A stretch of 64,000 nt of DNA from an uncultured Amylibacter sp. (GTDB lineage Bacteria; Pseudomonadota; Alphaproteobacteria; Rhodobacterales; Rhodobacteraceae): the NCBI GenBank assembly GCA_905182285.1, contig CAJJAY010000026.1, positions 1-64,000 of the forward strand. Direction: 5' to 3'. This document shows positions 18,696 through 30,575 of the stretch, one piece after another. The notes beneath the pieces are model-generated. The model was not told the DNA's origin, did no database searches, and was given only the letters and a program-made list of their open reading frames with translations. Numbering within the stretch: the stretch's first letter is position 1; each line of letters starts with the position of its first letter. The position numbers were made by a program, and so were the translations under genes.

Positions 18696-19087
18696 GACAA
18701 TGCCCCACTGTAACAAATTATTACAAATGTAAGAACAAAACTTCCAATAATTACAGCCCATCCCATTCGGTCTGCGGTTTTCAAATCAAATCCGTATCCC
18801 ATATCCCAAATTAGATGCCTGATACCTCCCAAAGAGTGGTAACATAATGCCCAAACTGAACCAATCAATACGACTATCCCAAACCAACTTGATAAAATAC
18901 TGTTTGCACTTTCAAAATACTTAATATTTGTTGATGCTGCTAGGAGCCACCAGACAATTAGAACAAATCCAAATGAAAGTGAGACACCGGATATACGCAC
19001 CAATATTGATGAGATTGAACTCATCTGAGGCCTGTATATCGTCAAATGAGGTGATAGAGGGCGATTACCCTTAACTCTTTCTGACAT
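18692..19087 (-). CDS. sdhC: Succinate dehydrogenase cytochrome b556 subunit
   Basis: Heme-b anchor of complex II. The N-terminal signature RPLSPHLTIYRPQMSSISSI is followed by RISGVSLSFGF (quinone-site Ser and Arg) and the heme region YHSLGGIRHLIWD with His-84 and His-91. 131 residues, three membrane segments. First gene of sdhCDAB. A palindromic TTGTGATCACAA lies about 118 bases upstream of its start, shared with the suc promoter and the GntR gene. Confidence 0.95.
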   Translation of the reverse strand: MSERVKGNRPLSPHLTIYRPQMSSISSILVRISGVSLSFGFVLIVWWLLAASTNIKYFESANSILSSWFGIVVLIGSVWALCYHSLGGIRHLIWDMGYGFDLKTADRMGWAVIIGSFVLTFVIICYSGALS

Positions 19088-19204
19088 GTTTTACTCCAGT
19101 AATATTCAAGAATTTATCATTTGTTATATTAATTTATTTATGCATCACAGCACAAATAGGACATTTTACATATTTATTATGCACAAACGCATACTTTTAT
19201 AATT

Positions 19205-19216
19205 TTGTGATCACAA
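19205..19216. promoter_or_regulatory. Predicted GntR operator upstream of sdhCDAB
   Basis: Perfect 12-base palindrome TTGTGATCACAA, overlapping the stop codon of the DUF1737 gene and 118 bases ahead of sdhC. The same core occurs twice before sucC and once before the GntR/FCD gene. The two halves abut, so this is not a CRP site, which needs six bases between TGTGA and TCACA. Confidence 0.65.
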
Positions 19217-19414
19217 TTCACTTAATTTCAGTTCTCTTTTGTATTCAATATCATTCTTTTTAATTACAGCCTGTGCACATCTCATTACTCCCCACTTTTC
19301 GTCGTATGTATATTGAGGGTCACCATATAGTTCCCATCCATTAGAAAGAGCTTTAGTCACTTTGTGGCAAAAGGCTGATGTGTCTTCATGTGTTAGTAAT
19401 CTGTATGCAATCAT
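19211..19414 (-). CDS. DUF1737 domain protein
   Basis: 67-residue cytosolic protein matching the small DUF1737 family: YRLLTHEDTSAFCHKVTKALSNGWELYGDPQYTYD, then an AQAVIKK strand. The pattern (beta, helix, GWELYG turn, two strands) is what the family shows. No function is established that I know of. It lies upstream of sdhC in the same direction, and a palindromic operator covers its stop codon. It is divergent from mdh. Confidence 0.75.
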   Translation of the reverse strand: MIAYRLLTHEDTSAFCHKVTKALSNGWELYGDPQYTYDEKWGVMRCAQAVIKKNDIEYKRELKLSEL

Positions 19415-19594
19415 AATGAATGCTTTCTATTAAAGAATTGATATATACGATATGTTGTAACTAGAACAATTCCGATCATATTCAATATTAAATGTGCTAT
19501 ATAATAGAAATGCAGGAAAAAAATTAATATGTTACTTGCTCTCATGTCGCTTTCCTACTAGCAGGAAGTCGAAATTTTATATTTATGGAGATAA

Positions 19595-20560
<966 letters not shown>

Positions 20561-20585
20561 ATACTTGATAAATTATACTTATTAG

Positions 20586-20612
20586 AACACGCCTTTTATG
20601 GCGTGTTTTTTT
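20586..20612 (+). terminator. Rho-independent terminator after mdh
   Basis: AACACGCC and GGCGTGTT form an eight-base perfect stem with loop TTTTAT, running into a T tract, 26 bases past the mdh stop. Confidence 0.92.
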
Positions 20613-20652
20613 ATCAAAATCATTAAAACAAATATAACACTTTTATAAATAC

Positions 20653-20681
20653 TTGAATTTGTGATCACACTATTTTATTAT
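20653..20681 (+). promoter_or_regulatory. Predicted promoter of sucCD-sucAB-lpd
   Basis: TTGAAT at 20653-20658 (four of six to -35) and TATTAT at 20676-20681 (five of six to -10) are separated by exactly 17 bases. One GntR-type palindrome fills the spacer and a second begins at the end of the -10, a layout that suits repression. The leader to sucC would be about 115 bases. Confidence 0.6.
20660..20669. promoter_or_regulatory. Predicted GntR operator 1, suc promoter
   Basis: TGTGATCACA, a perfect palindrome within the spacer between the predicted -35 and -10 boxes. It is centred exactly 21 bases (two helical turns) from operator 2, so both would be bound on the same face of the DNA. Confidence 0.68.
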
Positions 20682-20690
20682 GTGATCACA
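20681..20690. promoter_or_regulatory. Predicted GntR operator 2, suc promoter
   Basis: TGTGATCACA, followed by AA, starting at the last base of the predicted -10 box and covering the expected transcription start. Identical to operator 1 and to the core of the sites before sdhC and the GntR gene. Confidence 0.68.
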
Positions 20691-20802
20691 AATATGAGAA
20701 AAAACAGCACTTATACCGAATTTAATGATTTAAGCCTTTTTAGATTCTTTTTTTGATGTATTAAAAAACTAAACTTCTCACCGCTTAAGGGAGCCACTTG
20801 CG

Positions 20803-21996
20803 ATGAACATTCATGAATATCAAGCTAAACAACTACTGAAATCATTTGGATGCCCAGTATCCATTGGCTACCCTATCTATGATGCTTCAGAGGCAAGATC
20901 TGCTGCCGGTAAACTTGATGGCCCGTTATGGGTTGTCAAAGCTCAAATACATGCTGGAGGTCGGGGCAAAGGCTCATTTAAAGAAACCGATGCAGGAGAT
21001 AAAGGTGGCGTTCGACTTACATTTTCAATTGATGAAGCTACCGCTGAAGCAGAGAAAATGTTAGGAAATACACTTGTAACTCATCAAACAGGCCCAGCCG
21101 GAAAGCAAGTGAATAGAATTTACATAGAAGATGGTTCAGATATTGAGACTGAATTATATCTTGCAGTACTTTTGGACCGCGTTACTTCTCGTATATCATT
21201 TGTTGCCTCAACAGAAGGAGGTATGGATATCGAAGCAGTTGCAGAAGAAACGCCAGAAAAAATTATTACAGTAACAGTTGATCCATCACTCGGCTTTACA
21301 AAAGAAAACGGTAAAGATGTTTCTAATGCATTAAAGTTAACAGGAAAAAATATTGATGAATGTATTGAATTAACATCAAATTTATATCGAATGTTTGTTG
21401 AAAAAGATATGGATATGTTGGAAATTAATCCACTGATAGTGATGGAAAACGGTGGATTAAAGTGCCTAGACGCTAAAATGGCATTTGATGGCAATGCATT
21501 ATTTCGTCAACCTGATATTCTAGCTTTACGTGACGAAACAGAAGAAGATGCAAAAGAGCTAGAGGCATCAAAATATGATCTTAGTTACATAGCATTAGAT
21601 GGTGAAATTGGCTGTATGGTTAATGGCGCTGGATTAGCAATGGCTACAATGGATATTATTAAATTAAAAGGTGCAGAACCTGCTAATTTCTTGGATGTTG
21701 GAGGTGGAGCTACTGCAGAGAAAGTAACTGCAGCATTCAAAATTATTACATCAGATCCAAATGTAAAAGGTATTCTTGTAAATATTTTTGGTGGAATAAT
21801 GCGCTGCGATGTAATCGCTGAGGGTGTAGTTGAGGCCGTAAGAGAAGTTGGTTTAACTGTTCCATTGGTTGTCCGACTAGAAGGTACAAAGGTTCAAGAA
21901 GGAAAAGACATTATTAATAGTAGTCCTTTTGACGTAATTGCTGCAGATGATCTTGACGATGCTGCTGCCAAAATTGTTAAAGCAGTGAAAGGTTAA
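20803..21996 (+). CDS. sucC: Succinyl-CoA synthetase beta subunit
   Basis: ADP-forming succinate-CoA ligase, beta chain, which binds nucleotide and succinate. ATP-grasp domain from residue 1 ([28 protein letters not shown]) to about 240, then the CoA-ligase domain ([29 protein letters not shown]). 397 residues, full length. First gene of the sucCD-sucAB-lpd unit; five bases separate it from sucD. Two GntR-type operators lie in its promoter. Confidence 0.98.
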   Translation: MNIHEYQAKQLLKSFGCPVSIGYPIYDASEARSAAGKLDGPLWVVKAQIHAGGRGKGSFKETDAGDKGGVRLTFSIDEATAEAEKMLGNTLVTHQTGPAGKQVNRIYIEDGSDIETELYLAVLLDRVTSRISFVASTEGGMDIEAVAEETPEKIITVTVDPSLGFTKENGKDVSNALKLTGKNIDECIELTSNLYRMFVEKDMDMLEINPLIVMENGGLKCLDAKMAFDGNALFRQPDILALRDETEEDAKELEASKYDLSYIALDGEIGCMVNGAGLAMATMDIIKLKGAEPANFLDVGGGATAEKVTAAFKIITSDPNVKGILVNIFGGIMRCDVIAEGVVEAVREVGLTVPLVVRLEGTKVQEGKDIINSSPFDVIAADDLDDAAAKIVKAVKG

Positions 21997-22001
21997 TCAA
22001 A

Positions 22002-22901
22002 ATGTCCATACTTATTAACAAAGATACAAGAATTCTTGTCCAAGGCTTAACAGGCAAAACAGGTACTTTTCATACTGAGCAAGCTTTATCATATTTTGAC
22101 ACAAAAATGGTTGGTGGTACTCATCCAAAAAAAGGCGGTACAAACTGGTCATCTGCAAATGGAGAAAAATTACCCATATTTGCTAGCGTTTTGGAAGGTA
22201 AAGAAGCAACTGGAGCAACAGCATCAGTAATATATGTACCACCAGCAGGTGCTGCTGCTGCAATAGAAGAAGCTATCGATGCAGGAATAGAATTAATAAC
22301 TTGCATAACAGAAGGTATTCCAGTGATGGATATGGTTCGTGTGAAAAACAAACTATCTAATTCAAAATCTCGGTTAATTGGAGGTAATTGCCCGGGGCTT
22401 ATGACACCAAATGAATGTAAAATTGGAATCATGCCAGGATCAATTTTCAAAAAAGGATCTGTTGGGGTGTTATCAAGATCTGGAACCTTAACATATGAAG
22501 CAGTCTTCCAAACGACTAATGCTGGCCTTGGGCAATCAAGTGCTGTTGGTATCGGCGGCGATCCAATAAAAGGCACAGAGTTTATTGATATACTTGAATT
22601 ATTCTTGGCAGACGCAGAAACACAATCAATTATAATGATTGGTGAAATTGGTGGAAGCGCTGAAGAAGAGGCTGCTCAATTTTTAATTGATGAAGCTAAA
22701 AAAGGGCGTAAAAAACCAGTTGCAGGCTTTATTGCAGGTGTTACGGCACCTCCAGGTCGCAGAATGGGCCATGCCGGAGCGATTGTTGCTGGAGGAAAAG
22801 GTGATGCAGGTTCAAAAATTGAAGCTATGAGGGATGCAGGAATTGTGGTTGCCGATAGCCCTGCTGGATTAGGTGAAGCTGTTCTTAAAGCAATTGGATA
22901 A
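22002..22901 (+). CDS. sucD: Succinyl-CoA synthetase alpha subunit
   Basis: CoA-binding chain carrying the phosphohistidine. The Rossmann start is [18 protein letters not shown], with the CoA site KKGGTNW and [11 protein letters not shown], the [20 protein letters not shown] segment, and the phosphorylated His-257 in [20 protein letters not shown]. 299 residues, as expected. Together with SucC it makes ATP (or GTP) from succinyl-CoA. Confidence 0.98.
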   Translation: MSILINKDTRILVQGLTGKTGTFHTEQALSYFDTKMVGGTHPKKGGTNWSSANGEKLPIFASVLEGKEATGATASVIYVPPAGAAAAIEEAIDAGIELITCITEGIPVMDMVRVKNKLSNSKSRLIGGNCPGLMTPNECKIGIMPGSIFKKGSVGVLSRSGTLTYEAVFQTTNAGLGQSSAVGIGGDPIKGTEFIDILELFLADAETQSIIMIGEIGGSAEEEAAQFLIDEAKKGRKKPVAGFIAGVTAPPGRRMGHAGAIVAGGKGDAGSKIEAMRDAGIVVADSPAGLGEAVLKAIG

Positions 22902-22968
22902 AACTTATGCCAAATAGGCTGAGACGCAGAATAAATTTTAAATAATGGATTTTGGTTAGGTAAAAAAA

Positions 22969-25920
22969 ATGACTGAAAAGCTGACAAATGAACAATTACA
23001 TGCTTCCTCATTTCTGCAAGGACATAATGCTGAATATGTAGAAAAACTTTATGCAAAATATGTAGCAAACCCGAGTTCAGTTGATTCCACTTGGCAAGAT
23101 TTTTTTGCTGAATTAAATGATGATATTTCTGAAGTTTTAGCAGAAGCAACTGGCCCCTCATGGGCACGCCCTGATTGGCCACCAGTTCCTAATGATGATT
23201 TAACCGCAGCACTTGATGGTCAGTGGGCTGAAGATCCTAATATTGCAGGACAAAAGATCAAAGAAAATGCTGTTTTAAATGGTAAGATAGCTACAGATTC
23301 TGATATTCAACAGGCAGTCTTAGACAGCATGAGAGCGCTAATGATTATTCGCGCCTATCGTATTCGTGGACATCTAATTGCAGACCTCGATCCACTGAAC
23401 ATGCGAAGTAAAGACCCTCACCCAGAATTAGATCCTCGCTTTTATGGCTTCAACGAAATTGATATGGACCGTCCAATTTATTTGGACAATGTGTTAGGGC
23501 TTGAATCAGCCACAATGCGTCAAATTACTGACAAGTTACTTGAAACATACTGTGGCACATTTGCTTTACAATATATGCATTTATCCAATCCCGAAGAAGC
23601 CGCGTGGCTGAAAGAAAGAATAGAATCCTGGGATAAGGAACATTTTTTCTCAACAGAAGGCCGAAAAGCTATTTTAAATAAAATGGTTGAAGCCGAAGGG
23701 TTTGAAAAGTTTTGCCATGTAAAATATTCAGGAACAAAACGATTTGGATTAGATGGAGCTGAGTCACTAATTCCAGCGATGGAGCAAATTATTAAACGCG
23801 GTGGAGCACTCGGAGTTAAAGATATTATCGTTGGTATGCCTCATCGTGGTCGCTTGAATGTATTGGTTAACGTAATGTCAAAGCCATACCGCGCGATTTT
23901 TAATGAATTTCTTGGTGGTTCGTATAAACCAGATGATGTCGAAGGTTCGGGCGATGTAAAATATCATCTTGGAGCATCATCAGATCGTGAATTTGACGGA
24001 AACTCAGTTCACCTTTCTTTAACTGCAAACCCATCTCATTTAGAGGCTGTGAATCCCGTTGTTCTTGGCAAGGCTAGAGCTAAAGGTGATCAACATGGCA
24101 GAGACCGTGGGGCAGTTATGCCAGTATTGCTTCACGGCGATGCAGCATTTGCTGGGCAAGGTGTTATAGCAGAATGCTTTGGTTTATCTGGGTTAAAAGG
24201 TCATATTACTGGTGGGACAATGCATATCGTTGTTAATAACCAAATAGGCTTTACAACCTCACCTCATGACAGTCGTTCTTCTCCTTATCCAACAGATATT
24301 TCATTAATGGTTGAAGCACCAATTTTTCACGTTAATGGTGATGATCCTGAAGCAGTGGTTCACGCTGCAAAAGTTGCAACAGAATTCAGGCAAAAATTTC
24401 GAAAAGACGTTGTTTTAGATATCTTTTGCTATCGAAGATTTGGGCATAATGAAGGTGATGAACCTATGTTTACTCAACCTCAAATGTATAAAAAAATTAA
24501 AACTCACAAAACTTCATTATCAATATATACCGAACGCCTTGTTAATGATGGCTTAATCCCCGAAGGCGAAATAGAGGATATGAAAGCAGCATTCCAAATG
24601 CGCTTAAATGAAGAATTTGAGGCTGGAAAAGTATTTAAACCAAATAAAGCTGATTGGTTAGATGGTCGCTGGAAGCATTTGCAATCTAAAGATCCTGAAT
24701 ATCAGCGTGGAAAAACTGCAATTACAAAAAAACGCTTTAATGAAATTGGATCGGCATTAACTCGGCTACCAGAAGCATGGAATACACATCGAACTATTTC
24801 GAGAATTCTTGATGTAAAATCAAAAATGATTTCTTCAGGTGAAAATATCGATTGGTCAACTGGTGAAGCTTTAGCCTTTGGATCGCTACAAATAGAGGGA
24901 TTCCCAATTCGATTATCAGGGCAAGATTGCACCCGCGGAACTTTCAGCCATAGACATTCAGGAATCTTGGATCAAAATACTGGAGAAAAATTCTATCCAC
25001 TAAATAACATTCGCGATGATCAAGTTGGGAATTATGAAGTTATTGACAGTATGCTATCTGAATATGCTGTGCTGGGTTATGAATATGGATATTCTTTAGC
25101 AGAACCTAATGCACTCACTCTATGGGAAGCACAATTTGGTGACTTTGCTAATGGTGCTCAAATTATGTTTGATCAGTTCATTAGCACCGGTGAATCAAAA
25201 TGGTTACGTATGTCTGGCCTGGTAATGTTACTTCCTCATGGAATGGAAGGGCAAGGGCCAGAACATTCATCCGCGCGCCCTGAACGTTTCTTGCAGAATT
25301 GTGCAGAAGATAATTGGGTCATTGCAAATGTAACAACTCCTGCAAACTATTTTCATATATTACGGCGCCAAATGCACCGTACATATAGAAAACCATTGGT
25401 ATTAATGACCCCAAAATCTCTTTTGCGCCACAAGCATGCTGTATCAAAAATTGATGATTTTGTAGGGAAATCAAGCTTTCATCGTGTTTTATGGGACGAT
25501 GCAGAAAATGGAAACTCAAGCACTAAACTCAAAGCTGATAAAGACATAAAACGTGTAGTAATTTGCACAGGAAAAGTCTATTTTGACTTACTATCTGAAC
25601 GTGACGAGCGTGGAATAAATGATATATATTTAATGCGCCTAGAGCAACTGTACCCAGTTGCTAATATTGCCTTAAAAAAAGAAATGAAGCGTTTTATAAA
25701 TGCTGAAATCGTGTGGTGCCAAGAAGAGCCTAAGAATCAAGGCGCCTGGTCATTTATTAATCCTCATATTGAGCGCAATTTAATTGAAATAGATGCAAAA
25801 CATACAAGACCTAAATATATTGGGAGGAAATCAGCTGCTGCCCCAGCAACTGGACTAGCCAGTACTCATAAAAAAGAACAAATGATGCTTGTTGATCAAG
25901 CGTTGACGTTGAAAGGATAA
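22969..25920 (+). CDS. sucA: 2-oxoglutarate dehydrogenase E1 component
   Basis: Thiamine-diphosphate decarboxylase of the 2-oxoglutarate dehydrogenase complex. The N-terminal E2-binding region ([19 protein letters not shown]) is present, then [16 protein letters not shown], the TPP/Mg region [10 protein letters not shown]...[10 protein letters not shown], and the transketolase-like pyrimidine-binding half with [11 protein letters not shown] and [20 protein letters not shown]. 983 residues, the normal alphaproteobacterial size. It has four bases to sucB and 67 bases after sucD. Confidence 0.98.
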   Translation: MTEKLTNEQLHASSFLQGHNAEYVEKLYAKYVANPSSVDSTWQDFFAELNDDISEVLAEATGPSWARPDWPPVPNDDLTAALDGQWAEDPNIAGQKIKENAVLNGKIATDSDIQQAVLDSMRALMIIRAYRIRGHLIADLDPLNMRSKDPHPELDPRFYGFNEIDMDRPIYLDNVLGLESATMRQITDKLLETYCGTFALQYMHLSNPEEAAWLKERIESWDKEHFFSTEGRKAILNKMVEAEGFEKFCHVKYSGTKRFGLDGAESLIPAMEQIIKRGGALGVKDIIVGMPHRGRLNVLVNVMSKPYRAIFNEFLGGSYKPDDVEGSGDVKYHLGASSDREFDGNSVHLSLTANPSHLEAVNPVVLGKARAKGDQHGRDRGAVMPVLLHGDAAFAGQGVIAECFGLSGLKGHITGGTMHIVVNNQIGFTTSPHDSRSSPYPTDISLMVEAPIFHVNGDDPEAVVHAAKVATEFRQKFRKDVVLDIFCYRRFGHNEGDEPMFTQPQMYKKIKTHKTSLSIYTERLVNDGLIPEGEIEDMKAAFQMRLNEEFEAGKVFKPNKADWLDGRWKHLQSKDPEYQRGKTAITKKRFNEIGSALTRLPEAWNTHRTISRILDVKSKMISSGENIDWSTGEALAFGSLQIEGFPIRLSGQDCTRGTFSHRHSGILDQNTGEKFYPLNNIRDDQVGNYEVIDSMLSEYAVLGYEYGYSLAEPNALTLWEAQFGDFANGAQIMFDQFISTGESKWLRMSGLVMLLPHGMEGQGPEHSSARPERFLQNCAEDNWVIANVTTPANYFHILRRQMHRTYRKPLVLMTPKSLLRHKHAVSKIDDFVGKSSFHRVLWDDAENGNSSTKLKADKDIKRVVICTGKVYFDLLSERDERGINDIYLMRLEQLYPVANIALKKEMKRFINAEIVWCQEEPKNQGAWSFINPHIERNLIEIDAKHTRPKYIGRKSAAAPATGLASTHKKEQMMLVDQALTLKG

Positions 25921-25924
25921 TTCG

Positions 25925-27103
25925 ATGACTGAAGTGCGCGTACCAACATTAGGTGAGAGTGTAACAGAAGCTACACTAGCTACATGGTTCAAAAAAACTG
26001 GAGATACCGTAACTCAAGACGAGATGATATGTGAATTAGAAACAGACAAAGTAACTGTTGAAGTTGCTGCTCCTGTAAGTGGTCTCCTTTCAGAGATTGT
26101 AGCTGCAGAAGGCGTAACTGTTGGAGTTGATGCACTTCTTGCACAGATTTCAGAAGTGCCAGATTCAAATCTTATAAAAAATGAAAATACAAAATTAAAT
26201 AAAGATAAATCAGCCTCTACAATTGAAATCAATGCCATAAAGAATGCACCGTCCGCTGAAAAATTAATGGCCGAGAATAAAATAACTAATATTTCTGGTA
26301 CAGGAAGAGATGGAAGAGTAATGAAAGGTGATGTTTTAGATGCGATCGCCAACCCTACTCCGACATTAAGCGCTGGAGCTCCAGCTAAGCCTCGTCAGGA
26401 CAACCCTCGGGAAGAGCGCGTTACAATGACGCGCTTGCGCCAAACTATCGCACGAAGGTTAAAAGAAAGTCAAAATACTGCTGCAATGCTTACAACATAT
26501 AATGAAGTTGATATGACAGCAGTGATGGATCTAAGGGCAGAATATAAAGATCTATTCTTAAAAAAACACGGTGTAAAACTTGGCTTTATGTCGTTTTTTA
26601 CTAAAGCTTGTTGTCATGCGCTTAACGAAATTCCAGAAGTAAACTCAGAAATTGATGGTACTGATGTTATTTATAAAAACTATGTAAATATGGGCATAGC
26701 TGCAGGCACACCAACTGGATTAGTTGTTCCAGTAATTAATGATGTAGATAAAATGTCATTCGCTGAAATTGAAAAAGCAATTTCGGAAAAAGGTGCGCGC
26801 GCAAGAAGTGGAAAATTATCCATGACAGAGATGCAAGGAGGATCATTCACAATATCAAATGGAGGTGTTTATGGTTCATTAATGTCGTCTCCAATACTTA
26901 ACCCCCCACAGTCGGGAATATTAGGTATGCATACAATTCAAAAACGACCAATCGTAATAGATGATAAAATTGTTATAAGACCAATGATGTATTTAGCGCT
27001 TTCATATGATCATAGGGTAGTCGATGGAAAAGGCGCAGTTACTTTCTTGGTGCGCGTTAAAGAAGCACTTGAAGACCCAAGAAGATTATTAATGGACCTG
27101 TAA
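25925..27103 (+). CDS. sucB: 2-oxoglutarate dehydrogenase E2, dihydrolipoyl succinyltransferase
   Basis: Core acyltransferase of the complex. The lipoyl domain has Lys-42 in [11 protein letters not shown]; a short linker leads to the E3-binding domain ([29 protein letters not shown] split around residues 105-140); the catalytic domain ends with His-363 and Asp-367 in [13 protein letters not shown]. 392 residues with one lipoyl domain, as in E. coli SucB (405). Confidence 0.97.
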   Translation: MTEVRVPTLGESVTEATLATWFKKTGDTVTQDEMICELETDKVTVEVAAPVSGLLSEIVAAEGVTVGVDALLAQISEVPDSNLIKNENTKLNKDKSASTIEINAIKNAPSAEKLMAENKITNISGTGRDGRVMKGDVLDAIANPTPTLSAGAPAKPRQDNPREERVTMTRLRQTIARRLKESQNTAAMLTTYNEVDMTAVMDLRAEYKDLFLKKHGVKLGFMSFFTKACCHALNEIPEVNSEIDGTDVIYKNYVNMGIAAGTPTGLVVPVINDVDKMSFAEIEKAISEKGARARSGKLSMTEMQGGSFTISNGGVYGSLMSSPILNPPQSGILGMHTIQKRPIVIDDKIVIRPMMYLALSYDHRVVDGKGAVTFLVRVKEALEDPRRLLMDL

Positions 27104-27179
27104 TTTAGTAATAAATAATCAAAGTTATACATTTTAAATAATATTGAATAATTATCGTTAATAAGAAAGGCTAGCCTCA

Positions 27180-28562
27180 ATGACAAACTATGATGTAATC
27201 GTAATTGGTAGTGGACCAGGAGGATATGTTTGTGCAATCCGATGTGCTCAATTAGGTCTGAAAACGGCTATTGTAGAAGGTCGGGATACTTTAGGTGGAA
27301 CCTGTTTGAATGTTGGATGCATTCCATCAAAAGCTTTATTGCATGCTTCTCATTCATATCATGAAGCAACTCATAATTTTGAAAAAATGGGCTTAATTAT
27401 AAATAGTCCAAAAATTGATTTTAAGAAAATGCAAGATTACAAAAATGACGTAATTGCTCAAAATACAAAAGGTATAGAATTTTTACTCAAAAAAAATAAA
27501 ATTGACTGGTTAAAAGGTTGGGCAAAATTAAATGCTCAAAAACAAGTTATAATTGATGAAGATGTCTATGATGCAAAAAGTGTTGTTATTGCAACTGGTT
27601 CAGAGGCCTCTTCAATACCAAATGTAGAAATTGATGAAAGCCGCATCGTAACTTCTACTGGTGCTTTATCACTGTCAAAAATACCAAAATCTATGGTAGT
27701 TATTGGCGCAGGGGTAATTGGACTTGAAATGGGAAGTATTTATTCAAGGCTTGGCACTGAAGTAACTGTAATTGAATACTTGGATCACATTACTCCAGGA
27801 ATGGACTTAGAAATTTCCAAAAATTTCCAAAGAACACTAAAAAAACAAGGACTAAAGTTTATTATGGGAGCTGCGGTTCAGTCAGCAATAAGCACTAAAT
27901 CAAAAGCAACTGTTGTTTATAAAAAATCTGACGTTGAGACCAAAATTGAAACTGATATCGTATTAGTATCAACTGGTCGGAAGCCATTTATAAATGGACT
28001 TAATTTTAAAGAAATAGGCGGGGAATTAACACATACTGGGCAAATCAAAACAGATAACAAATGGAAAACTTCCATAGATGGTATCTACGCAATTGGTGAT
28101 GCAATTACTGGCCCAATGCTAGCGCACAAAGCCGAAGACGAAGGCATGGCTGTCGCTGAAGTGTTATCTGGCAAACATGGCCATGTAAATTACAACGTGA
28201 TTCCTGGAGTAATATATACTACTCCAGAGGTAGCCAACGTGGGCAAAACAGAAGAAGAGTTAAAAGAAGCCGGTATCGCTTATAAGGTTGGAAAATTTAG
28301 CTTTATGGGAAACGGAAGAGCAAAAGCAGTGTTCCAAGGTGAAGGCTTCGTTAAGCTTTTAGCAGATGAGGCAACAGATCGAATTCTAGGCTGTCATTTG
28401 ATTGGCCCTGCTGCAGGAGACCTAATTCATGAAATATGTGTAGCAATGGAATTTGGGGCATCAGCCCAAGATATAGCCATGACTTGTCATGCTCATCCAA
28501 CATTTTCAGAAGCTATGCGAGAAGCCGCTCTCGCATGTGGAGATGGTGCAATTCACGCTTAA
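27180..28562 (+). CDS. lpd: Dihydrolipoyl dehydrogenase (E3)
   Basis: FAD/NAD disulfide reductase that reoxidises the lipoyl arm of SucB. The FAD motif [12 protein letters not shown] is at 9-20, redox cysteines Cys-42 and Cys-47 in [12 protein letters not shown] motif [14 protein letters not shown], and the catalytic His-439/Glu-444 pair in [14 protein letters not shown]. 460 residues. It is the last gene of the sucCD-sucAB-lpd unit and is convergent with the GntR gene, 28 bases away. Confidence 0.97.
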   Translation: MTNYDVIVIGSGPGGYVCAIRCAQLGLKTAIVEGRDTLGGTCLNVGCIPSKALLHASHSYHEATHNFEKMGLIINSPKIDFKKMQDYKNDVIAQNTKGIEFLLKKNKIDWLKGWAKLNAQKQVIIDEDVYDAKSVVIATGSEASSIPNVEIDESRIVTSTGALSLSKIPKSMVVIGAGVIGLEMGSIYSRLGTEVTVIEYLDHITPGMDLEISKNFQRTLKKQGLKFIMGAAVQSAISTKSKATVVYKKSDVETKIETDIVLVSTGRKPFINGLNFKEIGGELTHTGQIKTDNKWKTSIDGIYAIGDAITGPMLAHKAEDEGMAVAEVLSGKHGHVNYNVIPGVIYTTPEVANVGKTEEELKEAGIAYKVGKFSFMGNGRAKAVFQGEGFVKLLADEATDRILGCHLIGPAAGDLIHEICVAMEFGASAQDIAMTCHAHPTFSEAMREAALACGDGAIHA

Positions 28563-28590
28563 TTCTAACTTGGTAAAGTTAAGATATATG

Positions 28591-29232
28591 CTAATCACTA
28601 GCAAGCATTCGCAAGCCTTGTGTCACATCTGCTCTTATGGCTAGCTTTAAACTTGGCTCATCACCGACTTTCAACGCAGCTATTGCTAAACGATGATTAT
28701 GTGAAGCTTCACGCCTCTGCAATTGAGAATATAAAGATCTCATAGTGGGCCCCAACTGTAACCATACGGTTTCAACCAAGGCTAACATCGCTGGTGCTTG
28801 TGCACGTAAGTATAATGTTCGGTGAAATTCTAAATTACGACGAATGTAATCGACTGCATCATCTTTGACTATAGCTTGGTCTATTAAACTATTAATATTG
28901 CTAAGTCGTTCTAATAAATTTAAATGAGCCCGAGGCAATGCTCTTGATGCAAGTTCTGGCTCTAAAAGTGCACGAATTGAGGCTAATTCTTCAATTCTAT
29001 CATTAGATAATTCTGGAGTTGCAACCCTTCCAGTAGATGAAATACTTAAGGCACCCTCAGCACTCAAACGACGAATTGCATCTCTTGCTGGTGTCATTGA
29101 GACACCAAACTTTGATGCTAAACCTCTGATCGTAACTGATTGGCCTGGTTCTAGTTCTCCATGCATAATAGATACTCTGAGAGCTCTATATACACCTTCA
29201 TGGCTTATAAATGTTGGATCAAGTTCATTCAT
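28591..29232 (-). CDS. GntR/FCD-family transcriptional regulator, likely TCA-cycle regulator
   Basis: 213 residues. The winged helix-turn-helix spans about 10-75 (IRGLASKFGVSMTPARDAIRRLSAEGAL) and an all-helical FCD ligand domain 80-205, with NLEFHRTLY and ASHNHRLAI marking metal/carboxylate positions; the last His usual in FCD is replaced in AIRADVTQG. FCD regulators typically sense organic acids. It ends beside lpd, and TGTGATCACA lies six bases before its start codon, with copies before sucC and sdhC. I infer an autorepressor of TCA genes. GAGG is only one base from the ATG, so initiation may be leaderless or inefficient. Confidence 0.88.
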   Translation of the reverse strand: MNELDPTFISHEGVYRALRVSIMHGELEPGQSVTIRGLASKFGVSMTPARDAIRRLSAEGALSISSTGRVATPELSNDRIEELASIRALLEPELASRALPRAHLNLLERLSNINSLIDQAIVKDDAVDYIRRNLEFHRTLYLRAQAPAMLALVETVWLQLGPTMRSLYSQLQRREASHNHRLAIAALKVGDEPSLKLAIRADVTQGLRMLASD

Positions 29233-29238
29233 ACCTCA

Positions 29239-29248
29239 TGTGATCACA
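29239..29248. promoter_or_regulatory. Predicted GntR operator at its own gene
   Basis: TGTGATCACA (extended to TTTGTGATCACA on the minus strand) six bases upstream of the regulator start, inside the 29-base gap after the YgjP-like gene. It matches the suc and sdh sites, so autoregulation is likely. Confidence 0.66.
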
Positions 29249-29261
29249 AATTAACCAAAGA

Positions 29262-29948
29262 TTAAAGCTTATATTGATGTAATAAATTACCATTTGTTTT
29301 TAGCCATAATCTATTAAGTTTGTAATTTGGAAAAACACTTTCAACTAATTGCCAATATTCATTTGAATGATTCATTTCAATTAAATGGCATACTTCATGT
29401 GCTGCAACATAATTTTGCACTTCACGAGGTGCCATTACTAAACGCCAAGAATACATTAATCGCCCGTTTGAAGTACAAGAGCCCCAACGTGAAGTGGTAT
29501 CGCGTAATGTAATTGAATTAATCTTGCATCCTAATAATTTTGCAAAATAATCAGATGAAGCCATTAATCTTTCGCGTGCTAAAGTTTTGTAGAAAGCCCT
29601 TAACTTTCCACATATGTCTTCTTGAGCACCTGGAACAAACAAACTATCATTGTTAAATGTTACAACTTTCTCAAATCCACGCCTGATAAAAACTTTTTTC
29701 CCATCCAATAAAATTCGTTCACCAAATTTTATTGGAATGGGTTTTAATTGCCGTGATAAATGTTTGCGCATCCAGCCTTCTTGGCTAGAAACAAACTCTT
29801 TAGCTTCCCTCATATTAGATGATCTTGGTAAAGTTAGGCTAACTTTATGATCTTTATTCGAAATACGAAGTGAATATCTCTTAGCTTTCGAATTTCTTCG
29901 TAATAATATTTCGATAGGTGGATCACCAATTATAAAAAAATCACTCAT
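29262..29948 (-). CDS. YgjP/SprT-like zinc metallopeptidase (M48-type, DUF45)
   Basis: Cytosolic protein of the YgjP family. The N-terminal half carries the family strands (RRNSKAKRYSLRI) and the C-terminal half the gluzincin-like signature AAHEVCHLIEMNHS, with a downstream Glu/Trp in NEYWQLVE and SRWGSCTSNGRLMYSWRL ahead of it. 228 residues from the ATG at 29948, the family start; the frame is open to 29969. Substrate unknown. It is upstream of and co-directional with the GntR gene, but an operator in the gap suggests separate control. Confidence 0.85.
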   Translation of the reverse strand: MSDFFIIGDPPIEILLRRNSKAKRYSLRISNKDHKVSLTLPRSSNMREAKEFVSSQEGWMRKHLSRQLKPIPIKFGERILLDGKKVFIRRGFEKVVTFNNDSLFVPGAQEDICGKLRAFYKTLARERLMASSDYFAKLLGCKINSITLRDTTSRWGSCTSNGRLMYSWRLVMAPREVQNYVAAHEVCHLIEMNHSNEYWQLVESVFPNYKLNRLWLKTNGNLLHQYKL

Positions 29949-30084
29949 TTTTTTATAATATTCACACAATTAAGCAATGCAATGCCATTTAGTGCTCTTT
30001 TTTTAATATAGGCCTTTGACAAGCTTGCCTTGATGTGGCAATTCGCCAGAAGAATTTCGAAAATTTTTTGAGAGGGAACATCCT

Positions 30085-30426
30085 ATGCCCAAAGAAGAAT
30101 GGGGCGTAAAACGTCTTTGCCCTGAAAGTGGTAAACGGTTTTATGACTTAAACAAAGATCCAATAGTTAGCCCATATACTGGGACTGAATACCCATTGTC
30201 TTTTTTCACAGAAGATAAATCTAAAGCATCACTTTCAGACAAAGCTGATAAAGCATCTATTAAAGAAGCAACAGATGATGATTTGGTTGATGATGTTGAT
30301 GTATTAGATGATGATGATGTCGCAGATGTAGATTTAGGCGACGACGTATTAGATGATGATGATGATGCTGATACAGTACCTTTAGAAGAAGTTGCTGGCG
30401 TTGCATCACCTGATGACGACAGCTAA
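30085..30426 (+). CDS. FYDLN-acid (TIGR02300) family protein
   Basis: 113 residues. The first 45 carry the conserved block WGVKRLCPESGKRFYDLNKDPIVSPYTG, with Cys-14 in a half zinc-ribbon-like setting, then a long Asp-rich tail (runs of DDDDVAD and DDDDDAD) that gives the family its name. It is conserved almost only in alphaproteobacteria, with no established function that I know of. GAGAGGGA precedes the ATG. It lies directly before tRNA-Ala. Confidence 0.9.
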   Translation: MPKEEWGVKRLCPESGKRFYDLNKDPIVSPYTGTEYPLSFFTEDKSKASLSDKADKASIKEATDDDLVDDVDVLDDDDVADVDLGDDVLDDDDDADTVPLEEVAGVASPDDDS

Positions 30427-30430
30427 ATAA

Positions 30431-30460
30431 TATCCACATTTAAAATATTAGGTGTGGATA
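30431..30460 (+). terminator. Hairpin after the FYDLN-acid gene
   Basis: TATCCACA and TGTGGATA are perfectly complementary with a 14-base AT-rich loop, five bases past the stop codon. No proper T run follows (CTTTAGC), so it may be a weak terminator or may allow read-through into the tRNA gene. Confidence 0.45.
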
Positions 30461-30473
30461 CTTTAGCTTAAAA

Positions 30474-30549
30474 GGGGCCTTAGCTCAGCTGGGAGAGCGC
30501 TTCGCTGGCAGCGAAGAGGTCAGGAGTTCGATCCTCCTAGGCTCCACCA
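30474..30549 (+). tRNA. tRNA-Ala (anticodon GGC)
   Basis: 76 bases including an encoded CCA. Acceptor arms GGGGCCT and AGGCTCC pair with one G-U. The D arm reads AGCTCAGCTGGGAGAGC, the anticodon stem CTTCG/CGAAG encloses CTGGCAG with anticodon GGC, and the T arm is AGGAGTTCGATCCTCCT. It decodes GCC and GCU. There is no intron and no inserted element at its 3' end. Confidence 0.97.
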
Positions 30550-30575
30550 ATATTTCTCATAAATATGTTAGTTAG

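Noticed and set aside
19205..19216. CRP/FNR-type site reading of TTGTGATCACAA
   Set aside because: CRP needs TGTGA and TCACA separated by six bases and FNR needs TTGAT-N4-ATCAA. Here the halves abut, which fits a short GntR-like palindrome better.
28563..28590. Terminator between lpd and the GntR gene
   Set aside because: A TAACTT/AAGTTA repeat is present but short and AT-only, with no T tract on either strand.
30550..30575. Integrated element at the tRNA-Ala 3' end
   Set aside because: No integrase, no repeat of the tRNA end and normal housekeeping-like genes on both sides.
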